64,000 nucleotides of DNA from Candidatus Villigracilis adiacens (GTDB lineage Bacteria > Chloroflexota > Anaerolineae > Anaerolineales > Villigracilaceae), in contig JADJBU010000016.1 in NCBI GenBank assembly GCA_016703605.1, positions 1 to 64,000 of the forward strand. Reading direction: 5' to 3'. The position numbers and the translations under genes are program-made. Positions 16,207 to 25,371 of the stretch are shown here, one piece after another. Position 1 is the first letter of the stretch; each line of letters begins with the position of its first letter. The notes beneath the pieces are model-generated. The model saw only the letters and a program-made list of their open reading frames with translations. It ran no database searches and had not been told where the DNA came from.

Positions 16207-18129
16207 GTGGCTGATAAGGTCAAATATGACGTAAGTTCGATCCAGGCGCTGGAAGGCATCGAACACGTCCGCAAACGCCCCGGCATGTACGTGGGCGGCA
16301 CGGATATCAAAGCGCTGCATCACCTCGTTTATGAGGTGGTGGATAACGCAATCGACGAGGCGCTGGCTGGATTCTGCACGCGCATTGACATTACCATTCA
16401 CAAGGACAGCAGCGTTTCCGTGGTGGATAACGGACGCGGCATCCCTGTCGGTCCGCATCCGTCCAAAAAAGACGCCAATGGCAAGCCGATGGAAACCGTG
16501 GATGTGGTCATGACCGTGATCGGCGCGGGCGGCAAGTTCGGCGGCGGCGGGTACAAGGTCTCCGGCGGTTTGCACGGCGTCGGTGTCAGCGCGGTAAACG
16601 CATTGTCTGAATGGATGACGACCGATATCAAACGCGACGGCAAGTTGTGGCGGCAGGAATACAAGCGCGGCGTGCCGCAGGGCAAGATCAAGCAGGTTGG
16701 CAAAGCCGAAAAGGACGAGACCGGCACAACCCAGACCTTCAAGTTCGACAAGGTGATCTTCACCGAGGATATTGATTACCGCTTCGATACGCTCGTCCAG
16801 CGCTTCCGCGAAATGTCTTTTGTAACGCGCGGCATCACCCTCAAATTCGTGGACGAACGCGCCGAGCGCGAGATGACCTTCCACTTCGAGGGCGGCATCA
16901 CTTCGTTTGTCCGCTACTTGAACCGCAACCGTGAAACCCTGCATTCCGTGGTGCATGTCGAAAAAGAAGTCGAGGATATCGGCATCGAAGCCGCTATTCA
17001 ATACACCGACGCCTACACTGAATCGGTCTACTCCTTCGCCAACACCATCAACACTATTGACGGCGGCACGCATCTCACCGGACTTCGGTCTTCCCTCACC
17101 CGCGTGATCAACGACTACGCCCGAAAGGGCGGCTTGCTCAAAGACGCCGATCCGAACTTTTCCGGCGACGACACCCGCGAAGGTTTAACTGCGATTGTGT
17201 CGGTCAAGCACCCGGGTCCGCAGTTCGAGTCGCAGACCAAGGTCAAATTGATGAACCCCGAAGTGCAGACCTACGTCACCCAGGTGGTGGGCGAGGCGTT
17301 CGCGACCTTCCTCGAGGAGAATCCGCAGGCGGCGAAAGCCATCGTCGCAAAGTGTCTCACGTCTGCGCGCGCGCGTGATGCGGCTCGCAAAGCCCGCGAC
17401 CTTGTCATCCGCAAATCGGCGCTTGAATCATTGACCCTGCCCGGTAAACTGGCGGACTGTTCCGAACGCGATACCTCCAAGACCGAACTCTACATCGTGG
17501 AAGGCGACTCGGCAGGCGGCTCCGCCAAACAGGGACGCGACCGTCACTTCCAGGCGATCCTGCCGTTGCGCGGCAAGATTCTCAACACCGAGCGCGCCCG
17601 CCTCGATAAAATTCTTGGCAACAACGAAGTCAAGGCGTTAATCTCCGCGCTGGGGACGGGCATTGGAGATAACTTCAGCCTCGAAGGTTTGCGCTACGGG
17701 CGCGTCATCATCATGACCGACGCCGACGTGGACGGCAGTCACATCCGCACGCTGCTGCTGACCTTCTTCTTCCGTTATATGCCCGCCCTGATCGAAGACG
17801 GTCATCTCTACATCGCCCAGCCGCCGCTCTATCGCATCGCGCACAAGAACAACGTCAAGTACGTGTACAGCGACAAGGAAAAGGACAAGGCGGTCAAGGA
17901 ACTGGGCGAGAAGGCCAGCCTCCAACGCTACAAAGGTCTCGGCGAAATGAACCCCGACCAGTTGTGGGATACGACCATGAACCCCGCCAACCGCACGCTG
18001 TTACTCGTCACCGTGGACGACGCCGCCGAAGCCGACCGCACCTTCGACATGCTGATGGGCGACGCCGTTGACCCGCGCAAGAAGTTTATTCAGACCCACG
18101 CCAAGAGTGTGAGGAATTTGGATATTTAG
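16207..18129 (+). CDS. gyrB: DNA gyrase subunit B
   Basis: 640 residues from the GTG at 16207, which follows GGAGG at 5 nt; the TTG at 16195 overlaps that site and is not the start. GHKL ATPase: YEVVDNAIDEALAG, VVDNGRGIPVG, GGLHGVGVSAVNAL. TOPRIM: YIVEGDSAGGSAKQGRDR and MTDADVDGSHIRTLLL. C-terminal QRYKGLGEMNPDQLW. Length typical of the short GyrB/ParE-like form. ParE is an alternative, but the motifs and length fit GyrB. gyrA is not in the window. Confidence 0.9.
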   Translation: MADKVKYDVSSIQALEGIEHVRKRPGMYVGGTDIKALHHLVYEVVDNAIDEALAGFCTRIDITIHKDSSVSVVDNGRGIPVGPHPSKKDANGKPMETVDVVMTVIGAGGKFGGGGYKVSGGLHGVGVSAVNALSEWMTTDIKRDGKLWRQEYKRGVPQGKIKQVGKAEKDETGTTQTFKFDKVIFTEDIDYRFDTLVQRFREMSFVTRGITLKFVDERAEREMTFHFEGGITSFVRYLNRNRETLHSVVHVEKEVEDIGIEAAIQYTDAYTESVYSFANTINTIDGGTHLTGLRSSLTRVINDYARKGGLLKDADPNFSGDDTREGLTAIVSVKHPGPQFESQTKVKLMNPEVQTYVTQVVGEAFATFLEENPQAAKAIVAKCLTSARARDAARKARDLVIRKSALESLTLPGKLADCSERDTSKTELYIVEGDSAGGSAKQGRDRHFQAILPLRGKILNTERARLDKILGNNEVKALISALGTGIGDNFSLEGLRYGRVIIMTDADVDGSHIRTLLLTFFFRYMPALIEDGHLYIAQPPLYRIAHKNNVKYVYSDKEKDKAVKELGEKASLQRYKGLGEMNPDQLWDTTMNPANRTLLLVTVDDAAEADRTFDMLMGDAVDPRKKFIQTHAKSVRNLDI

Positions 18130-18149
18130 TTTTTGAGACGTTGAATCAA

Positions 18150-18186
18150 AAAAACGCCTTCGAATTTCCGAGGGCGTTTTTTGTTG
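18150..18186 (+). terminator. Terminator after gyrB
   Basis: AACGCCTTCG and CGAGGGCGTT pair with one mismatch around AATTTC, followed by TTTTTTG. Confidence 0.88.
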
Positions 18187-18248
18187 CAAGTGAGTCAAAA
18201 GTCGGGAGACTTTTGACATCCAACGACGGGAGTCGTTGGACTCCGTGT

Positions 18249-18803
18249 TCAGGTATTCGTCCTTGCCACGCTGCGCATCGCCGCAATTTGACGGAGATGA
18301 TCCACCTCATGCGCCAGCAAAAGTAAAACCCAGGTCTTGTAATTGCATACGCCAAAAAGTTGACTGTTCTCAGTCCTTTCCGGGTCGTGTGCATGGCGCG
18401 TGCCTTCGATGGCGGTGGTGAGCTGTTCGGTGGCGAATCGCAAATTCCGGCTCAACTGTTCAGCGGGGATATTTTGCTTCGCGCCTTCGCCAAACCCTCG
18501 CGCGGCTTCGACAATGTGCGGCAGCTGGCTGGTTGCAATATCCAGCAGGGTGTTGAGATAAAACCCCTGCGAATAGACCAGGTGGGTGATGGACTCGCTG
18601 ATGCTCCAGAATGGATGAACGTCTGAAACGAAAGCCACCTGCGAGTCGGTCAGACCCTCGAGGCGATCCTGGGTCCGCTCGCGGGTGTGGAAGAAGGTCT
18701 CGATGAATTCATCCAAAGAATGGCGCGAAGACGCTTCAAGCCAGGTGATTTCCCCGGTAAAAGCGGAAAGGATGAGGGGGGTGAGAACTTCGGAAGGGAT
18801 CAT
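18249..18803 (-). CDS. DinB-like four-helix metal-binding protein
   Basis: 184 residues. DinB_2-type layout: ESITHLVYSQGFYLNTLL with the first metal histidine and LLAHEVDHLRQIAAMR with the last pair, HxxxH. Members are thiol transferases or damage-inducible proteins of unknown substrate. It starts at an ATG without visible Shine-Dalgarno, 30 nt after the phosphodiesterase gene, and probably belongs to the pyrC operon. Confidence 0.8.
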   Translation of the reverse strand: MIPSEVLTPLILSAFTGEITWLEASSRHSLDEFIETFFHTRERTQDRLEGLTDSQVAFVSDVHPFWSISESITHLVYSQGFYLNTLLDIATSQLPHIVEAARGFGEGAKQNIPAEQLSRNLRFATEQLTTAIEGTRHAHDPERTENSQLFGVCNYKTWVLLLLAHEVDHLRQIAAMRSVARTNT

Positions 18804-18833
18804 GTGTAGCAGACGGTCTGAAATGCTTTTCTA

Positions 18834-20024
18834 TTACCCAACTTCCAGCGAATACAAAACCGTTTCCATCTCCTGCGGGGTCAAGCCGCCGTGATGCCCG
18901 AGGAACTGCATTTCAAATTTATCCTTCTCGTACCACCAGACGGACTCATGCCGATACGGCAGGATGACGAGATTCCCCGCCCGTTCGCGGAAGCGGGTCG
19001 AAACATCGTGACCGAAGAATCCTTCGGCGATCAGGTCTTCGGTCCTGACCACATCGGCTTTGCCTTCGAGACGTTTTGCGAGGAACTCGCGCGCTTCGTC
19101 CTCCATTCCCTTTTTGATGTGCAGGAACATGTCGCGCGCCGACCCGGTTGGGACGATCAATTGTCCGCGTTTGTTGGTGCGGATGAATTTATCGAAGCCG
19201 GAGAACCCCCAGCCGGTGTTGAGATAAACCGTCGTCTGTGGATCCACTTCACACATGCCGTGATCCGCCGTCATCAGGAAGAGGATGCGCTTCGAGCCGC
19301 CGAAAATCCTGTCGAAGAAGTTTTCCATCATCAACAAAAAGGTTTCGATCTCGGCTTCGACCTGCGGCGAGTTCGGTCCGTATTCGTGGGCGATGCCGTC
19401 AATGCGGTCGAAGTAGAGGTGAATGTAGGTCGGCTGGGTTTGCGCTTTGAGCGTCAAGCCGATGTTGACCAGCGCCTCGGACAGCGTTTTGAAGGAAACG
19501 ATCTCGGACTCCTTCATCACCGTCAGCCCATAGGTGGATGGCGTGTGGTCGCGCACGCCGAAGTTGAACGACCCGACGCCCATTTTTTTCAATGCGGGGT
19601 AGAACACGCCGTTTGGATACAACGCCTCGGGCTTGACCTTTTTCACCAGCGTGTCGCGTTCCTTCGTGCCGGAATACGAGAATAACAGCGGCGCGATGAC
19701 GCGGTCCACGAGCGGTTCGTAGTAATACCATTCATGCACGCCGCTCTGCCCGACGTTCAACCCGGTGTGGATGGTGGTGACATGCGCGGCGGTGGTGGAT
19801 GGGAATTGCGAGGTGATCTTTTCCGCTTTGCCGTGTTTTGTAAAGCGCTGAAGAAATGGATGGTCCTGGAATTTTTCAAAAAAGCGCCAGCCGAAGGCGT
19901 CGACGAAGAACAATACGACGGCATCGTAGTTCTTCGAGGCGAAGGCTTCGGTGATGCGTTGCGGGGTTCCGGCGAAGCCGCCGGAGTCGTAGCGGGGTTT
20001 GATGAAGGAAGGGTTCAGTTTCAT
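18834..20024 (-). CDS. Alkaline-phosphatase-superfamily phosphodiesterase
   Basis: 396 residues. Type I phosphodiesterase/nucleotide pyrophosphatase fold: VVLFFVDAFGW (metal Asp), QFPSTTAAHVTTIHTG (nucleophile Thr), YFDRIDGIAHEYG, LMTADHGM and FLGHHGGLTPQEM supply the two-zinc site. No signal peptide, so probably cytoplasmic. Its ATG overlaps the pyrC stop (ATGA), so translation is coupled to dihydroorotase. A role in nucleotide metabolism is possible but not shown. Confidence 0.88.
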   Translation of the reverse strand: MKLNPSFIKPRYDSGGFAGTPQRITEAFASKNYDAVVLFFVDAFGWRFFEKFQDHPFLQRFTKHGKAEKITSQFPSTTAAHVTTIHTGLNVGQSGVHEWYYYEPLVDRVIAPLLFSYSGTKERDTLVKKVKPEALYPNGVFYPALKKMGVGSFNFGVRDHTPSTYGLTVMKESEIVSFKTLSEALVNIGLTLKAQTQPTYIHLYFDRIDGIAHEYGPNSPQVEAEIETFLLMMENFFDRIFGGSKRILFLMTADHGMCEVDPQTTVYLNTGWGFSGFDKFIRTNKRGQLIVPTGSARDMFLHIKKGMEDEAREFLAKRLEGKADVVRTEDLIAEGFFGHDVSTRFRERAGNLVILPYRHESVWWYEKDKFEMQFLGHHGGLTPQEMETVLYSLEVG

Positions 20025-21088
20025 TTTCTTATGTTTCTCCCAAAGCCGGGGTTTGCCAGAATTTTCCCATCATGGAAAACAGTCGCGCCGCGCAGAACGA
20101 CCTTGCATACCCTGCCTTTGACCTTCCAGCCTTCGAAGGGGGTCCAGCCGCAGCGGGTGAATTGGTCGGCGGCGCGAATCTCAAAGACGGCGTTTTCATC
20201 CACCTCGACCCAGGTTTCAGGCTGGTCGGGCAGGTTGAAGATGCGTTTGGGGTTGGTGTGGAGCTTTGTAATAAGATCGTCCAAGGTCAAACGTCCAAGG
20301 TCAATGGCAGTGAGAAGCAAAGGAAGCATCGTCTCCAGACCGGGGAAGCCGGGCGGCGGGTTGTCTCCATCCTTTTCGGCAAGCGTGTGGGGAGCGTGGT
20401 CGGTGGCGAAGCAGTCGATCACGTCCAGGTTTGCCCACAGGCTGTCCACATCCTCCTGAGTCGCCAAACGGGGTCTAACCTCCATGCGCCCTTCTTTCCT
20501 CTTTCCTCTTTCTTCATTTGGCGCCCCGGACAGCATAAATAAATGATGCGGGCAGACTTCACACGTCACCTTGATGCCTTTTTCCTTTGCGGCTTTGATG
20601 AGCAGGATCTCCTCTTTCAAGGAAACGTGGGCGATGTGGACGGGATGATCGTAAATGGCGGAAAAAAGGATCGCCGCCGCCAGGGTGCGGCTTTCGGAAT
20701 GCATCACCATCGGCGCAGATTTGGGGAATTTTTGGAAGTGCGGCATCCACAAGGTCATGTCGTCGAGGCGCAGTTCGCCAAAGGTGGAGTCAAGGTACAT
20801 CTTTAGCCCGGCAGCCTGCGGCGCGAGAGAGGCGGCGACATCCGAATTATCGGGACCGGCTCCCAGGTATTGACCATAGTCGCAGCGGGCTTTGGCTTTG
20901 GCGGCATCCAGCGCAAGGTTGAGGGTCGCTTCATCGAAGATGGGCGGCTTGGTGTTGGGCATGGCGAGGATGGTCGTTACGCCTCCGGCCAGGGCGGCCT
21001 GGGTGACGGTGTCCCAATCCTCCTTGTGGGTGGCGCCGGGTTCGCGCACGTGGACGTGAGGGTCGGTTAATCCGGGAAGTTTGAGCAT
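20021..21088 (-). CDS. pyrC: Dihydroorotase with a repeat-derived insertion
   Basis: 355 residues; closes carbamoyl-aspartate to dihydroorotate in pyrimidine synthesis. Zinc ligands DPHVHVREPG, carbamylated-lysine segment GLKMYLDS, MHSES, HIAHVS and TDHAPH are present. It is of the CAD/type I class but shorter than the usual 420. Between CPHHLFMLSGAP and VRPRLATQEDVD, where family members continue directly, there is a charged insertion NEERGKRKEGRME encoded by CTTTCCTCTTTCC repeats (about 20478-20524). It starts from a leaderless promoter at 21095-21124 and overlaps the phosphodiesterase gene. Confidence 0.92.
   Translation of the reverse strand: MLKLPGLTDPHVHVREPGATHKEDWDTVTQAALAGGVTTILAMPNTKPPIFDEATLNLALDAAKAKARCDYGQYLGAGPDNSDVAASLAPQAAGLKMYLDSTFGELRLDDMTLWMPHFQKFPKSAPMVMHSESRTLAAAILFSAIYDHPVHIAHVSLKEEILLIKAAKEKGIKVTCEVCPHHLFMLSGAPNEERGKRKEGRMEVRPRLATQEDVDSLWANLDVIDCFATDHAPHTLAEKDGDNPPPGFPGLETMLPLLLTAIDLGRLTLDDLITKLHTNPKRIFNLPDQPETWVEVDENAVFEIRAADQFTRCGWTPFEGWKVKGRVCKVVLRGATVFHDGKILANPGFGRNIRK
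20478..20524. repeat. CTTTCCTC simple repeat inside pyrC
   Basis: Head-to-tail CTTTCCTCTTTCCTCTTTC in frame with the gene, producing an Arg/Glu/Lys-rich loop. Similar CCCTTTTTCCC runs are intergenic at about 61976-61999. Confidence 0.6.
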
Positions 21089-21094
21089 GGCGCG

Positions 21095-21124
21095 AGTATA
21101 AGGGGAAATGGGGTATGATGTAAA
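21095..21124 (-). promoter_or_regulatory. Leaderless promoter of pyrC
   Basis: TTTACA (21119-21124), 18-nt spacer, TATACT (21095-21100), then six bases and the ATG at 21088. Confidence 0.65.
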
Positions 21125-21169
21125 TGCGAAACGCGAAACGTGAAGCGCAAAATGCGGTTAATCATAGCA

Positions 21170-21300
21170 AATCGTAACTGCTCAGCCATCCTGGGTTCGC
21201 GGGGATAAATCCCCTGCTCAGCACATGGAAGCCCTTTGGGCTAGTCCGCTTCAGCGGACTTTCACGAACTGAGGCAGGACTTCAGTCCGCCCGAACACGG
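21170..21300. repeat. Intergenic repeat upstream of desaturase
   Basis: Contains AGTCCGCTTCAGCGGACT with TTCACGAACTGAGGC (21243-21276), a copy of 5786-5821, plus GGGGATAAATCCCC hairpin sequence. No gene seen. Confidence 0.65.
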
Positions 21301-21351
21301 CGTAAAACAAAATGCCTGAGCAGTTACAGCAAATCTTTCGGAGGTGCTTCC

Positions 21352-22359
21352 ATGAGCATTGGTCAAATCAAGTGGCAATCCATCGTTGCCAAATATGCCT
21401 ACCCGGAGACCTGGCGCAGTTTGTGGCAGGTCTTCAATTCGGTCATCCCGTTCTTTGTGTTGTGGTACCTGGCATACCTCAGCCTGCAAGTTGGATACTG
21501 GCTGACCCTGCTGTTGACCATCCCCGCCGCCGGATTCATGGTGCGGATGTTTATCATCTTCCACGACTGCTGCCACGGTTCGTTCTTCGAGACCAAGCTT
21601 GCCAACGACCGAATGGGGCTTTTGCTCGGCGCAGCCGTGTGGACGCCCTACTACAACTGGAAGCATTCGCACGCGATCCATCACGCCACCGCCGGAGACC
21701 TGGACCGCCGCGGCGTGGGCGATGTGTATACGATGACGGTGGAGGAATATCTCGCCGCGCCCTGGTATAAGAAGGTCGGTTATCGCATCATGCGCAGCCC
21801 CTTCATCCTGTTCACGGTTGGGGCGACGATTGTATTCGTCGTTACGCACCGGTTCTGGGACCGCGGCGCGGGCAGGCGCGAAAAGAACAGCGTGATCTGG
21901 ACGAACCTTGCCCTGCTCGGTTTCGTCGGCTGGACGATCTATCACATCGGCTGGCAGGCGTACGTGATGGTGGAACTTCCCATTCTGCTGATGGCGTGCG
22001 GGGCGGGCGTGTGGTTGTTCTACGTCCAGCACAACTTCGACCCGACGTATTGGGAGCGTCACAAGGACTGGAGTTTCTTTAACGCAGGCATGGACGGCAG
22101 TTCCTTCTATAAACTACCCAGGGTCCTGCAATGGTTCACGGGCAATATCGGCTTTCATCACATCCATCACCTCAGCCCGAAGATTCCCAATTACAAACTG
22201 GAGCAGTGCCACAAGGAAAACCCGATCTTCCAGATCGAGCCGCTGACCATCCGCGATAGTTTGAAGTCGCTGTACTTCCGGTTGTGGGATGAGAAGGAGA
22301 AGATGCTGGTGGGCTGGCGGGCGCTGAAAAAATATAAACTGCAAACGCAGAAGATGTAG
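21352..22359 (+). CDS. Membrane fatty acid desaturase
   Basis: 335 residues; ATG after GGAGG. Three histidine boxes of the di-iron site are seen: HDCCHG (71-76), HSHAIHH (105-111) and FHHIHHLSPKIPNY (about 265). Hydrophobic pairs surround residues 30-70 and 150-220. It introduces a double bond into membrane acyl chains using O2 and an electron donor; the boxes most resemble delta-12/omega-6 type enzymes. An O2-dependent enzyme points to at least facultative aerobic life. Stand-alone gene. Confidence 0.9.
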   Translation: MSIGQIKWQSIVAKYAYPETWRSLWQVFNSVIPFFVLWYLAYLSLQVGYWLTLLLTIPAAGFMVRMFIIFHDCCHGSFFETKLANDRMGLLLGAAVWTPYYNWKHSHAIHHATAGDLDRRGVGDVYTMTVEEYLAAPWYKKVGYRIMRSPFILFTVGATIVFVVTHRFWDRGAGRREKNSVIWTNLALLGFVGWTIYHIGWQAYVMVELPILLMACGAGVWLFYVQHNFDPTYWERHKDWSFFNAGMDGSSFYKLPRVLQWFTGNIGFHHIHHLSPKIPNYKLEQCHKENPIFQIEPLTIRDSLKSLYFRLWDEKEKMLVGWRALKKYKLQTQKM

Positions 22360-22470
22360 GTTTCGGGCGGCGGTCATGGCGGCATGACCGCCGCTTTTAG
22401 AGTCATGCTCCGGGGAAGATGAATGTCACAGAAAGCCGGGGCAGGCTGGGGCGGGGGCGGGAGGCGGGTG

Positions 22471-22476
22471 TATAAT
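22471..22476 (+). promoter_or_regulatory. -10 box of icd
   Basis: TATAAT 33 nt before the ATG at 22510; GAGAGG ribosome site between. The position rules out the longer frame from 22423. Confidence 0.55.
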
Positions 22477-22509
22477 CCCGCAAGAATTTTCACAAATAGA
22501 GAGGCTGTC

Positions 22510-24072
22510 ATGGCATATGTAAACGTTAAAGTCCCCGAAGGCGGGGCGAAGATTTCAATTCGAGATGGGAAGTTGAACGTCCCTGATAATCCGATCATCC
22601 CGTTCGTGGAAGGCGACGGAACCGGGCGCGATATCTGGCGCGCTTCGGCGCGTGTGCTCGATGCGGCGGTGGAGAAGGCATACGGCGGCAAACGCAAGAT
22701 CCACTGGATGGAAGTGTACGCCGGTGAGAAACCCTTCAAGATGTGGCAGACCTGGCTGCCCGATGAAACCACCGAAGCCTTCAAGGAATTTTTGGTCGGC
22801 ATCAAGGGTCCGCTGACCACGCCCATCGGCGGCGGCATCCGTTCGTTGAATGTGGCGCTGCGCAAACTGCTCGATCTGTACGTCTGTCAGCGCCCGGTGC
22901 GTTGGTATCAGGGCGTGCCTTCGCCGGTGCGCCACCCCGAATATGTGGACATGGTCATCTTCCGCGAGAATACCGAGGATATTTACACCGGCATCGAGTT
23001 TGCGAACAACACCGACGATAACAGGAAGTTCAAGGAATTGTTCAAGGAAGCCTTCCCCAAGGAATATGCGAAGATGCGCTTCCCCGATACGGCGGGCATT
23101 GGCATCAAGCCTGTGTCTGTCGAAGGCACCGAACGGCTCATCCGCGCCGCGATTCAGTGGGCGTTGGACAATAAACGCAGGAGCGTGAACTTTGTCCACA
23201 AGGGCAATATCATGAAGTTCACGGAAGGCGCGTTCAAGGATTGGGGGTACGCCCTCGCCAAGCGCGAGTTCCGCAATCAGATCGTCACCGAGCGCGAGAC
23301 CTGGATTTTGGGCAACAAGGAAGCCAGGCCGAATCTCACGGTGGAAGAGAACGCCAAGATGATCGACCCCGGCTTCGACATGATGAGTTCCGCGCAACAA
23401 GGCGATATCAAAGCCGAGGTGGATGAAGCGCTCAAACTGTGGGATACCCACGGCGACGGCAAGTGGAAGAAGATGCTGCTCATCAAAGACTCCATTGCAG
23501 ACGTTTCCCTGCAATTCACCATCATCCGTCCGCGCGATTACGATGTGATCGCCACGCTTAACCTTAATGGCGATTACCTCTCTGACGCGCTCGCAGCGCA
23601 GGTGGGCGGCATTGGCATCGCTCCGGGAGCGAATATTAACTATGAGACGGGTCACGCCATCTTCGAAGCGACTCACGGAACTGCGCCCAAATACGCCGAC
23701 CTGGATAAAGTGAATCCCGGCTCGGTGATCCTCTCGGGGGAGATGATGCTGCGCTACATGGGCTGGGGCGAAGCGGCAGATTTGATCGTGAAGGGCATGG
23801 AAGGCGCCATCGCCGCCAAGACCGTCACCTACGACTTTGCCCGTCTGATGGACGATGCCAGGGAGATCAAATGCTCCGAGTTCGGCGATGCGATTATTGA
23901 CTGGATGGATCGCAAGCCGGTGGAGGCGTCAAAAGTGGAAAGTGGAAAGTCAAAGGCTGCGGCCAAGAAGTCTGTTGCGAAAAAGGCGGCAAAGAAAGTT
24001 GTGAAGAAAGTCGCCGCGAAGAAGGCGGCAAAGAAAATTACTAAGAAGACAGCAAAGAAGAAAAAGAAGTAG
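22510..24072 (+). CDS. icd: Isocitrate dehydrogenase (NADP) with lysine-rich C-terminal tail
   Basis: 520 residues from the ATG at 22510. Oxidative decarboxylation of isocitrate in the TCA cycle. Substrate region PLTTPIGGGIRSLNVALRK, RENTEDIYTG, VHKGNIMKFTEGAF, metal-binding NLNGDYLSDALAAQVGG and coenzyme segment EATHGTAPKYAD are typical. After DWMDRKPVEA comes a 45-residue tail made almost only of Lys, Ala and Val (KKAAKKVVKKVAAKK units), like histone H1-type tails. This is not part of the family. The junction DNA (GTGGAAAGTGGAAAGTC) resembles the intergenic simple repeats. The enzyme core is complete. Confidence 0.92.
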   Translation: MAYVNVKVPEGGAKISIRDGKLNVPDNPIIPFVEGDGTGRDIWRASARVLDAAVEKAYGGKRKIHWMEVYAGEKPFKMWQTWLPDETTEAFKEFLVGIKGPLTTPIGGGIRSLNVALRKLLDLYVCQRPVRWYQGVPSPVRHPEYVDMVIFRENTEDIYTGIEFANNTDDNRKFKELFKEAFPKEYAKMRFPDTAGIGIKPVSVEGTERLIRAAIQWALDNKRRSVNFVHKGNIMKFTEGAFKDWGYALAKREFRNQIVTERETWILGNKEARPNLTVEENAKMIDPGFDMMSSAQQGDIKAEVDEALKLWDTHGDGKWKKMLLIKDSIADVSLQFTIIRPRDYDVIATLNLNGDYLSDALAAQVGGIGIAPGANINYETGHAIFEATHGTAPKYADLDKVNPGSVILSGEMMLRYMGWGEAADLIVKGMEGAIAAKTVTYDFARLMDDAREIKCSEFGDAIIDWMDRKPVEASKVESGKSKAAAKKSVAKKAAKKVVKKVAAKKAAKKITKKTAKKKKK

Positions 24073-24084
24073 CGGCAGAAAATG

Positions 24085-24124
24085 AAGACCTCGGAGATTT
24101 CCAAATCTCCGAGGTCTTTTTTAT
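24085..24124. terminator. Terminator between icd and DUF1501 gene
   Basis: Perfect stem AAGACCTCGGAGATTT (24085-24100) and AAATCTCCGAGGTCTT (24103-24118) with a 2-nt loop, then TTTTTT. Works for the converging genes on both strands. Confidence 0.9.
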
Positions 24125-24137
24125 GCAACGAGTTTGT

Positions 24138-25367
24138 TTATCCCTCCTGATAAATCCCCAGCGGACTGTAACTGCCCGAAAAGCCGGGGAACACGGACTC
24201 AACATCCGCGTTGCCCATGCGTTTGGCGAGCAATTCGCTGAGGACCTGGCGGTAATCGGTGGTGATGGCGAGGTCGGCGTGATCGTATAACTGGTCGTTG
24301 TGCAAGCCGGGGAATTGGCCGAAGACCTGTCCGCCGTTGACACTGCCCCCCAGCGTGAGCATGACGCTGCCATGACCGTGATCGGTGCCGTAGGATTCGT
24401 TCTGCACCAGCCGCCGCCCGAATTCGCTGATGACGACCACGGATAATTTGTCGGTGTAGCCTGAGTCGAGGTCGAGGTAGAAATTTGCCAGTCCCGAGGC
24501 GAGGCTGTTCAGCAAATCAGACATGTAGCCGCCGTCGCGGTCGTTCTGGTATTCGTGCGTGTCCCAGCCGCCAAAGTCCACGGCGGCGACTCGCAGACCG
24601 GCGTCCAGTTTGATCATCTGCGCGACGGTCTTCAATTGATTCCCAAATTCGTCATCGTTGTAAACCGCGCCATTGGACGGTTCATACCCGGCGTCGGTCA
24701 ACGGGCGGACGATGTCCAACGCTTCCAGCGTGCGCGTCCCGGCGCGATGCATCAGGCTTTCGCCCGAATACAACGTCCGCAGCGCATTGGTATGCGAGTC
24801 GCGCAAGCCGTTATCCCACAGTGAGAATTCATCGGGCGCGCTCAGGCTGACGGTGGGGACGAAATTCAAGACCGAAGTCGGCTGCCCGGATGTGGACACA
24901 ACAGGCAGGATGGATGAAATGCCTGTCGCCTGCAAATGACGGGTGATCCAGCCGGAGGCGGTGTTCTTCGCGCCGGGCGTGCCTAGTTCGATGTATTCCT
25001 GCGCGTCGAAGTGGCTGCGCGTATCGTAGTTCAAGCCGACGGCGTGGATGACGCCCGCCCTGCCCTGCTGGTACAGGTCATACAGCGGCGACAGGGCGGG
25101 GTGCAAGCCAAATTGATCGTTCAATTGCAGCAGGTTGTGAATCTTGATATCAGGACGGGCTTTTTCGTAGAAGCCGCGATCATCGCCGCCCATCGGCGGG
25201 ACGACGTTGAGCGCGTCCCAGCCGCCGCGTAAAAAGACGACCACCAGAGTATCGGATGGGTTATCCTGTTTTGCAAAAGCGAGGTTGGTAAGTTTTGCGC
25301 CAGCCATCGCGGCAATGGCGGCGGAACATCCCTGTAAAAATTGTCGGCGCGGAAGGATGGGTTTCAT
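24138..25367 (-). CDS. DUF1501 protein, Tat-exported
   Basis: 409 residues. N-terminus MKPILPRRQFLQGCSAA has a twin-arginine signal and hydrophobic segment to about residue 31. The body has sulfatase/phosphatase-like features: VVVFLRGGWDALNVVPP, VISEFGRRL, GTDHGHG and FDAQEYIELG, as in DUF1501 proteins. These are always paired with DUF1800 proteins, and their biochemical role is not established. Four nucleotides separate it from the DUF1800 gene upstream, so the two form one operon. Confidence 0.88.
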   Translation of the reverse strand: MKPILPRRQFLQGCSAAIAAMAGAKLTNLAFAKQDNPSDTLVVVFLRGGWDALNVVPPMGGDDRGFYEKARPDIKIHNLLQLNDQFGLHPALSPLYDLYQQGRAGVIHAVGLNYDTRSHFDAQEYIELGTPGAKNTASGWITRHLQATGISSILPVVSTSGQPTSVLNFVPTVSLSAPDEFSLWDNGLRDSHTNALRTLYSGESLMHRAGTRTLEALDIVRPLTDAGYEPSNGAVYNDDEFGNQLKTVAQMIKLDAGLRVAAVDFGGWDTHEYQNDRDGGYMSDLLNSLASGLANFYLDLDSGYTDKLSVVVISEFGRRLVQNESYGTDHGHGSVMLTLGGSVNGGQVFGQFPGLHNDQLYDHADLAITTDYRQVLSELLAKRMGNADVESVFPGFSGSYSPLGIYQEG

Positions 25368-25371
25368 GCGG

